A stretch of 64,000 bases of DNA from Peptococcaceae bacterium. Its GTDB lineage: Bacteria; Bacillota; Desulfotomaculia; Desulfotomaculales; JACDOK01. The DNA lies in NCBI GenBank assembly GCA_017656185.1, contig JACDOK010000002.1, positions 72,768 to 136,767 of the forward strand. Direction: 5' to 3'. The notes beneath the pieces were generated by a model that searched no databases, was not told the DNA's origin, and worked only from the letters and a program-made list of their open reading frames with translations. Shown in pieces: positions 50,494 to 63,246 of the stretch (position 1 is its first letter; each line of letters begins with the position of its first letter). The translations under genes and the position numbers were made by a program.

Positions 50494-51378
50494 ATGGCGG
50501 AGAAGGGAACGTGGACGGTTAAAAAGGGCCTGGCCGAGATGCTTAAGGGCGGCGTGATCATGGACGTCACAACCCCGGAACAGGCCAAGATTGCAGAGGA
50601 AGCGGGAGCCTGCGCCGTCATGGCTTTGGAGCGGGTGCCTGCCGACATCCGTGCGGCCGGCGGTGTGGCCAGAATGGCCAATCTCAAGATTATCAAGAGA
50701 ATTATGGATGCTGTGACTATTCCTGTGATGGCCAAGGTGCGTATCGGCCACTTTGTCGAGGCTCAAATTCTGGAGGCCATCGGGGTGGACTATATTGACG
50801 AGAGTGAGGTTTTGACCCCGGTGGACGAGCAGTTCCATATCAACAAGCATAACTTTAAGGTACCGTTTGTATGCGGTGCCCGCAACCTGGGAGAGGCTTT
50901 GCGCCGTATCGCCGAAGGTGCGGCCATGATCCGCACCAAGGGCGAGCCGGGTACCGGTAACGTCGTCGAGGCGGTACGCCACATGCGCATGGTGTCCGAC
51001 GAAATCCGCCGCCTGACCGTGCTACCGGAGGAGGAACTGGTCACGGTGGCCAAGGAAATGGGAGCCCCTGTGGAGCTTGTCAAACAGGTTGCCAAAAAGG
51101 GCAAGCTGCCGGTAGTAAACTTTGCTGCGGGCGGTATCGCCACCCCGGCCGACGCGGCCATGATGATGCAGTTGGGCTGCGACGGTATTTTTGTCGGATC
51201 CGGCATTTTTAAATCCCAGGATCCCAAAGCGCGGGCTGAGGCTATTGTAGCGGCTACCACGCACTATAACGATCCCAAGATTCTGGCTGAGATTTCCGAA
51301 GATTTAGGGGAGGCTATGCCGGGACTTGAGATTTCGACCATCGCACCTAACGAGCGCATGCAGGAGCGTGGCTGGTAA
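50494..51378 (+). CDS. pdxS: Pyridoxal 5'-phosphate synthase PdxS
   Basis: [52 protein letters not shown]. Confidence 0.98.
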   Translation: MAEKGTWTVKKGLAEMLKGGVIMDVTTPEQAKIAEEAGACAVMALERVPADIRAAGGVARMANLKIIKRIMDAVTIPVMAKVRIGHFVEAQILEAIGVDYIDESEVLTPVDEQFHINKHNFKVPFVCGARNLGEALRRIAEGAAMIRTKGEPGTGNVVEAVRHMRMVSDEIRRLTVLPEEELVTVAKEMGAPVELVKQVAKKGKLPVVNFAAGGIATPADAAMMMQLGCDGIFVGSGIFKSQDPKARAEAIVAATTHYNDPKILAEISEDLGEAMPGLEISTIAPNERMQERGW

Positions 51379-51381
51379 ATC

Positions 51382-51948
51382 ATGCGTGTGGGTGTGCTGG
51401 CTTTACAGGGAGCCTTTCTGGAACACTGTCGATCCTTAAGGGCCTGCGGGGCCGATCCGGTCGAGATTAGGAAACCGGAACAGCTGGAAGGCTGCCGGGC
51501 ATTGGTGATTCCCGGTGGGGAAAGCACTACGATGGGCAGGTTGATGACCGCTTACGATTTACTAACCCCCATCCGGGAGATGGCCGCTGCCGGTACTCCG
51601 ATTTTCGGTACCTGCGCCGGTATGGTCATGCTGGCCCGGCAGGTTGAGGGATTGGACCAGACCCTCCTGGGTTTGATGAATATCACGGTGAAGCGTAACG
51701 GTTTTGGCCGCCAGGTGGACAGCTTTGAGGCCGATCTGCAAATCCCCGTTCTGGGGAAGGAGCCGCTGCGGGGCGTATTTATTCGTGCCCCTTATATTAC
51801 CGCTTTGGGAGAAGGGGTTGAAGTGCTAGCGGTTTATCATGATAAAATTGTTTTGGTACGGCAGGGAAAACTTTTGGCCGCTTCCTTCCATCCCGAATTG
51901 ACTGATGATCTAAGGCTGCATAAATATTTCTTGGAATTTGTCGCATAA
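51382..51948 (+). CDS. pdxT: Pyridoxal 5'-phosphate synthase glutaminase PdxT
   Basis: VGVLALQGAFLEHCRSLRACG, IPGGESTTMGRL, FGTCAGMVMLA. Confidence 0.98.
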   Translation: MRVGVLALQGAFLEHCRSLRACGADPVEIRKPEQLEGCRALVIPGGESTTMGRLMTAYDLLTPIREMAAAGTPIFGTCAGMVMLARQVEGLDQTLLGLMNITVKRNGFGRQVDSFEADLQIPVLGKEPLRGVFIRAPYITALGEGVEVLAVYHDKIVLVRQGKLLAASFHPELTDDLRLHKYFLEFVA

Positions 51949-52024
51949 ACGGATTTGGTGCTTGCATTTAAATGTTACTTGTAGTATAATACGTGGCATC
52001 CAAAAATCATGTAAACTCGAGGAA

Positions 52025-52258
52025 GGGAAAAAGTAGCTGTTTTATTGCTCCTTCAGAGAGCCGGTGGTGGCTGCGAACCGGTGGAGCAGGACAGTGAATT
52101 CCGTCCTGGAGAGGTCCCGCTGAAGCCGAGTAAGCGGGAACGGCGAAGCCGTTATCTTCTCAAGGGGGTCGCTGTTTCGGCGGCCAACTAGGGTGGCAAC
52201 GCGGGAGCAAGCCTCTCGTCCCTTGTGTAATGCAGGGGGCGGGAGGCTTTAATTTTTA
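52025..52258 (+). promoter_or_regulatory. T-box riboswitch, serine-responsive (specifier UCC inferred)
   Basis: AGGGTGGCAACGCGGG T-box at 52190-52205; GTGAAT-TCC-G specifier region; terminator GCCTCTCGTCCC…GGGGGCGGGAGGCTTT; upstream of serA/serS. Confidence 0.92.
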
Positions 52259-52301
52259 TCTTTATGCCTTAAATAAATATCGAAAGGGAGAGAAGGAAAC
52301 C

Positions 52302-53450
52302 ATGCACAAACTACGCCTAATGATTCCGGGACCCACTCCGGTCCCGCCGCAGGTCAGTGAAGCGATGGCCCGTCCCATGATCGGGCATCGCAGCAAAGAC
52401 TTTGCGGCCTTGATGGAGAGGTTGCAGTCCAAACTGCGGCAGGTACTGCAAACCGAAAACGAGGTTATTGTTACTACCAGTTCCGGGACCGGGGGTATGG
52501 AAACGGCGGTGGCCAATACCGTAAACCCCGGGGACAAGGTGCTGGTCTTGGAGGCCGGCAAGTTCGGGGAACGCTGGCTTGAGCTTACCCGTGTCTACGG
52601 GGCTGATGTTGAGGAACTTCATTTTGAATGGGGGCGGCCCTACGACCTGGAGGCCGTAAAAGCCAGGCTGGACGCTCATCCCGACATAAAAGCCGTTTTT
52701 GCCACCTTAAATGAAACTTCTACCGGGGTGGTGCACGACATTGCCGGGCTGGGTGCCCTGCTCAAGGGAAGGGACACCCTGCTGGTGGTGGACGGTGTCA
52801 GCGGGATTGGCGGCATCGATTTCAACCCCGACGAGACGGGAGTGGATATCCTGGTTACGGCTTCCCAAAAGGCGCTGATGGTACCGCCGGGCTTGGCGAT
52901 TGTCAGCGTCAGCGCGAAGGCGTGGCAGGTTATTGAAAAGTGCCGTTCTCCACGCTACTACTTCAGCTTGAAAAAGGCACGCAAATCGCTGGCCAAATGG
53001 AATACGGCCTACACGCCGGGAGTCTCTTTGTTCTTCGCTCTGGAAGCGGCGCTGGATTTGATTTTAGACGAAGGACTGGTTAACGTGTTTCACCGTCACG
53101 ATTTAATGGCGCGGGCAACACGCCGGGCGGTCAAGGTGCTGGGCCTGGAACTGCTGCCGCCGGAAGAGTATGCCTCCCCGGTGGTTACGGCGGTTAAGGC
53201 ACCCGACGGTATCAAGGTTGACGATTTGCGCAAGCTGCTCCTTGACAAGTACGGTGTGCTTTTCGCCGGCGGACAGGCTAGCCTCAAAGGTAAGATCTTT
53301 AGAATCGCCCATATGGGGTATGCCGACCGCATGGATGTTCTCACGGCCGTTGCCTCTCTGGAAATGGCGCTGGTGGAATTGGGTTACCCGGTACAGCTCG
53401 GCAGCGGGGTACGGGCGGCTCAGGAAGTATTCCTGGGAGGTGCAGAATAA
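52302..53450 (+). CDS. Class V aminotransferase (alanine-glyoxylate / serine-pyruvate type)
   Basis: MIPGPTPVPPQVSEAMARPMIGHRSKDF, VVDGVSGIGGIDF, ASQKALMVPPGLA. ORF track start 52230 lies in the T-box terminator. Confidence 0.93.
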   Translation: MHKLRLMIPGPTPVPPQVSEAMARPMIGHRSKDFAALMERLQSKLRQVLQTENEVIVTTSSGTGGMETAVANTVNPGDKVLVLEAGKFGERWLELTRVYGADVEELHFEWGRPYDLEAVKARLDAHPDIKAVFATLNETSTGVVHDIAGLGALLKGRDTLLVVDGVSGIGGIDFNPDETGVDILVTASQKALMVPPGLAIVSVSAKAWQVIEKCRSPRYYFSLKKARKSLAKWNTAYTPGVSLFFALEAALDLILDEGLVNVFHRHDLMARATRRAVKVLGLELLPPEEYASPVVTAVKAPDGIKVDDLRKLLLDKYGVLFAGGQASLKGKIFRIAHMGYADRMDVLTAVASLEMALVELGYPVQLGSGVRAAQEVFLGGAE

Positions 53451-55036
53451 TGGGTTATAAGGTTCTGGTAACGGATAACGTTTCCGATACCGGTGTGGAC
53501 ATTCTGCGCCGGGAAGAAGACATTGAAGTTGACGTGCGCGGCAAGCTAACAGAGGAAGAACTGTGCGGGATCATCGGCGCCTATGACGCTTTGATTGTGC
53601 GCAGCGCTACCAAGGTCACGGCTCGTGTCCTGGAACACGCGGCCAAACTAAAGGTGATCGGCCGGGCCGGTGTCGGCGTTGATAATATTGATATCCCGAA
53701 AGCTACCGAGTTGGGGATCATTGTCGTAAACGCGCCCGACGGCAATACCATTGCGGCCACCGAGCTGACAATGGCCCATATGCTGGCCCTGGCACGCAAC
53801 CTTCCCCAGGCGGACGCCAGGTTGAAGGCCGGTGTCTGGGACAAAAAGGCCTTTATCGGTGTCGAGCTGCGCAATAAAACTCTCGGCATCCTTGGCCTGG
53901 GGCGTATCGGCAGCGGCGTTGCGGTGCGTGCGCAGGCCATGGAGATGGACTGCATCGCGTACGATCCTTATATCAGTGAGGAGCGTGCCAGGCAGCTGGG
54001 GGTAAAGTTGATGTCCCTGGAAGAAGTAATCGCCCGGGCTGACTTTATTACCATCCACATGCCTTTGACCAAAGAATCCTATCACTTGTTGGACGAAAAG
54101 GCTTTTGCCAAGATGAAGGACGGCGTGCGAATCATCAACTGTGCCCGGGGCGGCATTGTGGATGAAACCGCACTGTACAACGCGATGGTTTCCGGTAAAG
54201 TGGCCGGGGCCGCCCTGGATGTTTTTGAGGAGGAACCGCAAACCAAAAGCCCGTTGTTCCAGCTTCCTAATTTTATCGCCACGCCCCACCTGGGGGCTTC
54301 CACCCGGGAGGCCCAGGTTAGTGTCGCGGTGGATGTGGCAGAGGAAATTATCAAGGGCCTGCGGGGAGAAGTAGTTAAAAACGCCGTTAACCTCCCCGGT
54401 CTCAAACCCGAAATGCTGCAGGAAATCCAGCCGTACTTGAGCCTGGCTGAAAAGATGGGTAAATTTCACGCCCAAATGCTCCGGGGGCGCATCCGGGAAA
54501 TACAAGTTACCTACAGCGGTGATTTAGCGCAAAAACAGGTCACCACTTTGACTGCTGGACTGCTCAAGGGGCTGCTGGACAGCATTCTGCAGGAACGCGT
54601 CAACTTTGTTAATGCCATGATTGTCGCCAAGAACAGGGGTATCCGGGTTTACGAAACCAAGGTTGATTCCGCGTCTGACTATAGCAGCCTCATCACCGTT
54701 AAGGTGGTGTCGGGTAAAGGGGAGTACGAGTTATCCGGTACGCTGTTCCAGGGTAATGATCCCAGAATTGTGTTTATTGACGGTTACCGTGTTGATGCCG
54801 TACCGGAGGGACATATGCTGGTGGTGCCGCATATCGATAAACCCGGTATTGTAGGTAAGGTGGGAACCCTGATCGGCGAGCACAATATTAATATTGCGGC
54901 GATGCAGGTCGGCCGCAAAAAGATCGGCGGTAAAGCGGTAATGGTATTGAGAGTCGACAATGATGTTCCGGAAGAAACCCTGGCGGAAATGGTCAAAATT
55001 GACGGTGTGGAAGACGTACGGATGGTGAGTTTGTAA
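53450..55036 (+). CDS. serA: D-3-phosphoglycerate dehydrogenase
   Basis: VIGRAGVGVDNIDIPKATELGIIVVNAPDGNTIAATELT; C-terminal ACT domain NINIAAMQVGR. Confidence 0.97.
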   Translation: MGYKVLVTDNVSDTGVDILRREEDIEVDVRGKLTEEELCGIIGAYDALIVRSATKVTARVLEHAAKLKVIGRAGVGVDNIDIPKATELGIIVVNAPDGNTIAATELTMAHMLALARNLPQADARLKAGVWDKKAFIGVELRNKTLGILGLGRIGSGVAVRAQAMEMDCIAYDPYISEERARQLGVKLMSLEEVIARADFITIHMPLTKESYHLLDEKAFAKMKDGVRIINCARGGIVDETALYNAMVSGKVAGAALDVFEEEPQTKSPLFQLPNFIATPHLGASTREAQVSVAVDVAEEIIKGLRGEVVKNAVNLPGLKPEMLQEIQPYLSLAEKMGKFHAQMLRGRIREIQVTYSGDLAQKQVTTLTAGLLKGLLDSILQERVNFVNAMIVAKNRGIRVYETKVDSASDYSSLITVKVVSGKGEYELSGTLFQGNDPRIVFIDGYRVDAVPEGHMLVVPHIDKPGIVGKVGTLIGEHNINIAAMQVGRKKIGGKAVMVLRVDNDVPEETLAEMVKIDGVEDVRMVSL

Positions 55037-56323
<1,287 letters not shown>

Positions 56324-56326
<3 letters not shown>

Positions 56327-56389
56327 AGATCCAGTAGAGACACGGTAGAAATTCGATAAAAATCCGGTAGAGATCCGGTAGAATATCCA
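56324..56389 (+). repeat. 11-nt tandem array x6 (TAGAGATCCGG)n beginning at the serS stop codon
   Basis: TAGAGATCCAG TAGAGACACGG TAGAAATTCGA TAAAAATCCGG TAGAGATCCGG TAGAATATCC. Confidence 0.9.
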
Positions 56390-56568
56390 ACATTTGCTTT
56401 TAGGTATTCCTTTAGGTCCGCGGGAGGGTTGCAAACCCTCCCCATATTTTATAATAAGTAATTTAGCAGGAATAGGGGCGGGTCTTGCCCCTGCCCGCGA
56501 CCAATGAGGATACCTAAGATCCCAATCGTATCACCACTGTGTCATCATGTGTCACAACCGTATCACAG

Positions 56569-56615
56569 CCCAGCACTCAGGTAAGCCCGGAAATGCACGC
56601 CCAACTGAGTGCTGG
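56569..56615. repeat. Dispersed inverted-repeat element, short-loop copy
   Basis: CCCAGCACTCAG (56569-56580) / CTGAGTGCTGG (56605-56615), preceded by minus-strand 11-mers. Confidence 0.87.
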
Positions 56616-56799
56616 ACGTATCACAGGCCCGCCAGGGCCGTATAGCAATTGTGTACTCCATCGTATATTCTATCGTGACGACAGGAATATGACCCGCCGT
56701 TAGCGAACCCGTATCAATGTTGTCTGATTTGCACAGTATGATATGCCCCAGTACTTCCGGAAACTTGGATAGGTTAATGGCATAGTAGAAGGATGTTGT

Positions 56800-57696
56800 G
56801 TGATGAGTAATATCAGCGTTGTGGTATATGGTTTGCTGGGCGGAATTCTGGTAAGTGCCGCTGCAGTGCTTCCCGTACTTGGTTTTGCTTTTTACCTCCT
56901 GTACATTGTGCTGGCAGGTTATATTACTTATAGAAAAACGGTGTTACATACTTTAGGCACGGTTTTAATTGCCGGAAGCCTGCCGGGTTTGCTGGCTTTC
57001 GACTGGTTCCCGCTGGTCGTGGTGCTTACCTTCGGTTTGACCGGTGCCGTATACGGTCTGTGTTTTAAGAACGCGTTGGCGCCGGGTACTACCCTGGCGG
57101 CAGGTATTGTGGCTACGGGGGTCTTATGGGGTCTTAATTTTTGGGTAACCGCCATGATTACGGGGGATGATCCGCTGGAGATGGCTGCCGTTCCCCCTGA
57201 AATGGAGGGGTTCCCCGCGGAATGGCAGCAGGCTGTGGAAGCGATGGCTGTTTTATACCCGGCCTCCGTGGCCATATCGGCGTTTTGCACTGCTTTGATT
57301 GCTTTTTTTGCCATCCAGTGGGTACTGACCAGGCAAAAAATTTATCAAGGCCCTTCCTTGGACTTCAGTGAATGGCGTATGCCATGGGGTGGTATTTGGA
57401 TTTTAATTATAGGTCTCGTGCTGCTTTTGGCCGGGGACCAGTGGTTGCCCCGTGCCGCAGCCGATGCAGGCAAAAACATCTTGTTTGCGGGCGGGTTTGT
57501 TTTTACCGTATCGGGACTGGCTCTCTTTGTTTTCCTTTACCGCCGCCTGCAGGTGTCGAAGTTTTGGCGTTTGATGACGGTAATTTTTATCATTTTCTAC
57601 TGGCCCATAATTGTTACCGCAATGATGCTGGCCGGTATCGTAGATGCGGTCTACGATTTCCGGACGCGTATCAGGAAAAAGGGGGATAAGGCATGA
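56800..57696 (+). CDS. DUF2232 (YybS-like) membrane protein
   Basis: Multi-pass protein directly upstream of rplI-dnaB, the usual YybS context. Confidence 0.8.
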   Translation: MMSNISVVVYGLLGGILVSAAAVLPVLGFAFYLLYIVLAGYITYRKTVLHTLGTVLIAGSLPGLLAFDWFPLVVVLTFGLTGAVYGLCFKNALAPGTTLAAGIVATGVLWGLNFWVTAMITGDDPLEMAAVPPEMEGFPAEWQQAVEAMAVLYPASVAISAFCTALIAFFAIQWVLTRQKIYQGPSLDFSEWRMPWGGIWILIIGLVLLLAGDQWLPRAAADAGKNILFAGGFVFTVSGLALFVFLYRRLQVSKFWRLMTVIFIIFYWPIIVTAMMLAGIVDAVYDFRTRIRKKGDKA

Positions 57697-58145
57697 AAGT
57701 AGTGTTGCTAAAGGATGTATCTTCACTCGGTAAGCGGGGGGATGTGGTACAGGTTGCCGAGGGATACGCCCGCAATTTCCTCCTTCCCCGCGGCCTCGCT
57801 CAACCGGCTACCGCCGGTAAAATGAAGGAAATTGCCCGGGTAAAAGATATGAAGGCGCAAAAGGAAGCCAAGATTAAAGCGGAAGCCGAAAAGTTGGCGG
57901 CCAAAATCCGGGGACAGACCGTGCAGGTTCCGGTACGGGTAGGGGAAGGCGGCAAACTTTTCGGTTCGGTAGGCACGAGGGATATTGCGGAAGCTCTGAA
58001 AAAATCCCTGGGTGTCAAGATTGATCGTAAGAAAGTGGAACTGGAAGATCCGATCAAGAGCCTGGGGCGTTTCGACGTGGTGGCCCGCTTGTACCCGGGT
58101 GTGCAGGCCGAGTTTGCGGTGGAGGTAGTAGGGCGTGATTCCTGA
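57693..58145 (+). CDS. rplI: 50S ribosomal protein L9
   Basis: MKVVLLKDVSSLGKRGDVVQVAEGYARNFLLPRGLA. Confidence 0.98.
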   Translation: MKVVLLKDVSSLGKRGDVVQVAEGYARNFLLPRGLAQPATAGKMKEIARVKDMKAQKEAKIKAEAEKLAAKIRGQTVQVPVRVGEGGKLFGSVGTRDIAEALKKSLGVKIDRKKVELEDPIKSLGRFDVVARLYPGVQAEFAVEVVGRDS

Positions 58146-59469
58146 CAAGGTACCGCCCCAAAATATCGATGCCGAGCAGGCCGTGCTTGGGGCCCTGTTT
58201 TTAGACGCGGATGCGCTTTATCGTATTATTGATATACTGCAGCCGGACGATTTTTACCAGCAGGCACACCGTTTAATTTATGAAGCCTGTTTGAAGCTGC
58301 AGGATGATGGTGAGCCGGTGGACATGCTGTCCGTTACCGAACGGCTGCGCCGGGACGGCAGCCTTGATAAAGTCGGCGGCGCGGCCTATATTGCTTCGTT
58401 AACTGACGTTATTCCTACGGCCTCCAATATCGAGTACTACGCGCGCATTGTGCGGGAAAAGGCTGTCCTGCGCACTTTGATCTCTGTAGCCAGCCGCATT
58501 TCCGAGATGGGCTACGATGCCAAAGACAGTGCCGACCGCCTGGTCGACCGGGCGGAACAAATGATACTGGAGCTGGGATCCCGCCGGGGCCAGACTGTCT
58601 TCGTCTCTATTAAGGAAATACTGCGAAAGACCTGGGACCATATCGAAAACGTTTATGCCCATAAAGGGGATACCCTGGGCATCAAAACCGGGTTTACCGA
58701 ACTTGATAAAATGTGTTCCGGTTTACAGCCGTCAGATCTGATCATTCTGGCGGCCCGTCCCAGTATGGGCAAAACGGCACTGGCGATGAGTATTGCCCAC
58801 CAGGTGGCTGAGCGGCAAGGAATACCGGTAGCAGTATTCAGCTTGGAAATGTCCCGGGAACAGCTGGTGCAGAGACTGCTATGCGCGGAGGCCATGGTTG
58901 ACCAGTACCGCCTGCGTACGGGCAATTTGAGAGAAGAAGACTGGGAAAAACTTACCGATGCCGCCGAGCGACTCAACGAGTTACCCATATATATTGATGA
59001 TGCGGCCGGGGCGTCCGTGCGTGAGATGAGGGCCAAGGCCAAGCGCCTGCAGGCCGAAAGAGGGCTGGGCCTGGTCATCATTGACTACCTGCAGTTGATA
59101 CAGGCGCCCAGGCGTGCCGAAAACCGGCAGCAGGAAATTGCGCAGATTTCCCGCGGCCTGAAGTCGCTGGCCAAAGAACTGAATGTGCCGGTACTGGCGC
59201 TGTCACAGCTCAGCCGCGCCGTGGAGTCACGCCCCAACAAGAGGCCGCAGATGTCGGATTTGAGGGAATCAGGCTCCCTGGAACAGGACGCGGATGTGAT
59301 TATGTTTATCTACCGCGATGAGTACTATAATCCCGATACCGACCAGAAAGGGATAGCCGAAATTATCGTGGCCAAGCAGCGCAACGGTCCCACCGGCACT
59401 GTAAAGATGTGTTTTCTCAAGGAATTTACCCGCTTTGTTAATCTTGCCCGGGACGAGGCCGTAAGTTGA
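58135..59469 (+). CDS. dnaB: Replicative DNA helicase
   Basis: PPQNIDAEQAVLGALFLD, ARPSMGKTALAMSIAHQ, DLRESGSLEQDADVIMFIYRDEYY. Confidence 0.97.
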   Translation: MIPDKVPPQNIDAEQAVLGALFLDADALYRIIDILQPDDFYQQAHRLIYEACLKLQDDGEPVDMLSVTERLRRDGSLDKVGGAAYIASLTDVIPTASNIEYYARIVREKAVLRTLISVASRISEMGYDAKDSADRLVDRAEQMILELGSRRGQTVFVSIKEILRKTWDHIENVYAHKGDTLGIKTGFTELDKMCSGLQPSDLIILAARPSMGKTALAMSIAHQVAERQGIPVAVFSLEMSREQLVQRLLCAEAMVDQYRLRTGNLREEDWEKLTDAAERLNELPIYIDDAAGASVREMRAKAKRLQAERGLGLVIIDYLQLIQAPRRAENRQQEIAQISRGLKSLAKELNVPVLALSQLSRAVESRPNKRPQMSDLRESGSLEQDADVIMFIYRDEYYNPDTDQKGIAEIIVAKQRNGPTGTVKMCFLKEFTRFVNLARDEAVS

Positions 59470-59524
59470 CAAAACCCAGGCCGTCTGCTACAGTTTAAGG
59501 GGTCGTTCCAGGGAGGGGAGCAGT

Positions 59525-60916
59525 ATGCTCACAAAATATGATGTTATTATTGTTGGCGCAGGGCCGGCGGGTATTTTCGCGGCCCTTGAACTTGTTAAGG
59601 ATGGATCTGAGCATAAAATTCTCATGATCGAAAAGGGCCCGGGTATCAAGAAAAGGGTATGCCCTTCCCAAAATTCCAGTATCGGCGGCTGCCGGCATTG
59701 CAGTCCTTGCGCTACCGTATGCGGCTGGGGTGGTGCCGGTGCTTTCAGCGACGGTAAGCTTACTCTGTCCACCGAGGTGGGGGGCAGCCTGGAAGAATAT
59801 GTCGGGGTCCGGGAGCTTGAGAGCCTGATTTCCTATGTCGACAGGCTTTATCTCCGTTTTGGGGCTCCTGACGAGGTTTACGGTGTAAAACACCAGGAAG
59901 AGTTCGAGGATATTAAGAGAAAGGCTGTTCTGGCCGGTTTGCGTTTGGTCCCGCTGCCGATCCGCCACCTGGGTACCGGGCGCTGCGGGGAAATTCTCCA
60001 GCTCATGTACGAATATCTGGCCCCGAGAGTGGATATCCGGACCGGCACGCAGGTGACCAGGATTGTTACCAAAGATAACCGGGCCGTGGGCGTCGAAACG
60101 GCGGACGGGCAGACCTACGCCGGCGACTATCTTGTGGTTGCTCCGGGGCGGGAAGGTTCCGAGTGGCTGGCCAAGGAAGCGCGCCGTTTGGGTTTACGCA
60201 CCAGGGTCAACCCGGTGGACATCGGTGTACGGGTGGAACTTCCGGCCGTTGTGCTGGAACCCTTAACTAACCTTTTTTACGAACTCAAATGTACCTACGT
60301 GTCACAAACTTTTGAGGACCGGGTGCGTACCTTTTGTATGAACCCGCACGGTTCCGTTGTTATGGAAAACAACGACGGGGTTATCACGGTCAACGGGCAC
60401 AGCCATGCTTATCAGAAAACGGATAACACCAACTTTGCCATTCTGGTCAGCAAAAACTTTACCGAGCCTTTCCGCGAGCCGATCGCTTACGGGCGTTATA
60501 TTGCCAGCCTGGCCAACCTGCTGGGCGGCAATGTAATCGTACAGCGTTTGGGTGACCTGATCAACGGGCGCCGCAGCACGCCGAAGAAACTGAAACGCTG
60601 CCTGGTGACGCCTACGCTTCCGGAAGCCACACCCGGCGATCTCAGCCTGGTGTTCCCGTACCGGCACATGCTGGGTATTATCGAAATGTTGAAGGCGCTT
60701 GATAAAATCGCCCCCGGGGTATATTCGCGGGATACCCTGCTTTACGGGGCCGAGGTGAAGTACTACTCCTCCCGTTTAGCACTGAACGAAGGGTTGGAAA
60801 CACCTATCGCCAACCTGTTTGCTGCCGGTGACGGGGCCGGCGTTACGAGAGGACTGGTCCAGGCTTCGGCCTCTGGTGTGGTTGTCGCCCGGGAAATATT
60901 GAAGCGGTTATCATAG
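59525..60916 (+). CDS. NAD(P)/FAD-dependent oxidoreductase
   Basis: YDVIIVGAGPAGIFAALELVKDG; CRHCSPCATVCGWGGAGAFSDGKLTL; C-terminal LFAAGDGAGVTRGLVQASASG. Confidence 0.88.
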   Translation: MLTKYDVIIVGAGPAGIFAALELVKDGSEHKILMIEKGPGIKKRVCPSQNSSIGGCRHCSPCATVCGWGGAGAFSDGKLTLSTEVGGSLEEYVGVRELESLISYVDRLYLRFGAPDEVYGVKHQEEFEDIKRKAVLAGLRLVPLPIRHLGTGRCGEILQLMYEYLAPRVDIRTGTQVTRIVTKDNRAVGVETADGQTYAGDYLVVAPGREGSEWLAKEARRLGLRTRVNPVDIGVRVELPAVVLEPLTNLFYELKCTYVSQTFEDRVRTFCMNPHGSVVMENNDGVITVNGHSHAYQKTDNTNFAILVSKNFTEPFREPIAYGRYIASLANLLGGNVIVQRLGDLINGRRSTPKKLKRCLVTPTLPEATPGDLSLVFPYRHMLGIIEMLKALDKIAPGVYSRDTLLYGAEVKYYSSRLALNEGLETPIANLFAAGDGAGVTRGLVQASASGVVVAREILKRLS

Positions 60917-61010
60917 CCGGGACTGAGACATAGAACTTAATTAAGGATAGCGGCGGGTTTTCCGTAAACGGAATACAGTTGCTTAATAAGACGAACAATG
61001 AAATGTCTGA

Positions 61011-62315
<1,305 letters not shown>

Positions 62316-62425
62316 TCGACGGGGGCTGGGAGGACAGTAAATTTTACTGCAAATGCTAAGAAATTTTAAAGTTCTCCATCTTGACAAAATGGCTGTTGTA
62401 ATGTAACATAAAATCCGTGAGTTGT

Positions 62426-62503
62426 GGCCCCATCGTCTAGCCTGGCCTAGGACATCAGACTTTCGATCTGACGACGGGGGTTCGAATCCCCCTGGGGTCA
62501 CCA
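62426..62503 (+). tRNA. tRNA-Glu (TTC), encoded CCA
   Basis: GGCCCCATCGTCTAGCCTGGCCTAGGACATCAGACTTTCGATCTGACGACGGGGGTTCGAATCCCCCTGGGGTCACCA. Confidence 0.94.
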
Positions 62504-62569
62504 AATAAATTAGGTATCAAGGTTGGGTGTTAGAGGGAATGCTAACATCCAGCTTTCTATTCTTTAAAT

Positions 62570-62644
62570 GCGGGTGTAGCTCAATGGTAGAGCATCAGCT
62601 TCCCAAGCTGAGGGCTGCGGGTTCGATCCCCGTCACCCGCTCCA
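62570..62644 (+). tRNA. tRNA-Gly (CCC), encoded CCA
   Basis: GCGGGTGTAGCTCAATGGTAGAGCATCAGCTTCCCAAGCTGAGGGCTGCGGGTTCGATCCCCGTCACCCGCTCCA. Confidence 0.95.
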
Positions 62645-62662
62645 ATTAAAACTGAACATAAC

Positions 62663-62704
62663 AAGACTTCCCGGTGTTCGGGAGGTCTTTCTTATTTTTT
62701 TTTA
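62663..62704 (+). terminator. Intrinsic terminator after tRNA-Gly
   Basis: AAGACTTCCCGGTGTTCGGGAGGTCTTTCTTATTTTTTTTT. Confidence 0.8.
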
Positions 62705-62906
62705 ATAATAAATTCCAACTCATTAAAATGAAAATGGACAGCGAGGATTTTAAAATCTTTTGTTTTCTTGGCAATTTGGACTTAATGAAGGCATAAGCAT
62801 TGGCTATAAATGTACTTTTGAGTAAATATCAGCCAAGTGTCTTGTCTTCGCCTTTTTGTTCAATTTATAATGAAAAAGGTTGGAGAGAAGTTAAGGAGGG
62901 GTTTAA

Positions 62907-63071
62907 TTGGGTAAACACATTATCACCGTGACCAAGGGTTCGATTCTGAAGAGGGAAAAAGCGGGCTGTGGCGAATGCCAGAGCTCGTGCCAGTCGGCAT
63001 GCAAGACTTCCTGTACCGTAGGTAATCAGAGCTGCCTGCATGAAAGGGGAACGGAAATAAACAAGGACTAA
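62907..63071 (+). CDS. scfA: SCIFF-type (six-cysteine) ranthipeptide precursor
   Basis: TTG start, SD AAGGAGGGG; MGKHIITVTKGSILKREKAGCGECQSSCQSACKTSCTVGNQSCLHERGTEINKD (CX2CX3CX3CX3CX6C). Not in the ORF track. Confidence 0.93.
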   Translation: MGKHIITVTKGSILKREKAGCGECQSSCQSACKTSCTVGNQSCLHERGTEINKD

Positions 63072-63227
63072 ATCCGGCTGTTGGTGCATAAAGATTTTAT
63101 AGTTACTGCGAAGCCTCGTGGCAATAGCTGGTATACCGGGCAGAGAAGGGCTGCCGTGCCATAGGATATTAAATTTCTTTAATAAACCGGTTTGTACGGC
63201 TGCGTTTGTATGAAGTAGTTATTTTTA

Positions 63228-63246
63228 GGCGGGTATGTTACCCGCC
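63228..63246 (+). other. GC-rich hairpin between SCIFF precursor and maturase genes
   Basis: GGCGGGT-ATGTT-ACCCGCC. Confidence 0.7.

Noticed and set aside
62865-63089. Minus-strand ORF (74 aa) from the ORF track
   Set aside because: Antisense to the SCIFF precursor gene, which has a good SD and recognisable product.
63072-63227. Possible riboswitch (c-di-GMP-like) between scfA and scfB
   Set aside because: No conserved riboswitch core recognised; only a simple hairpin near the maturase start.
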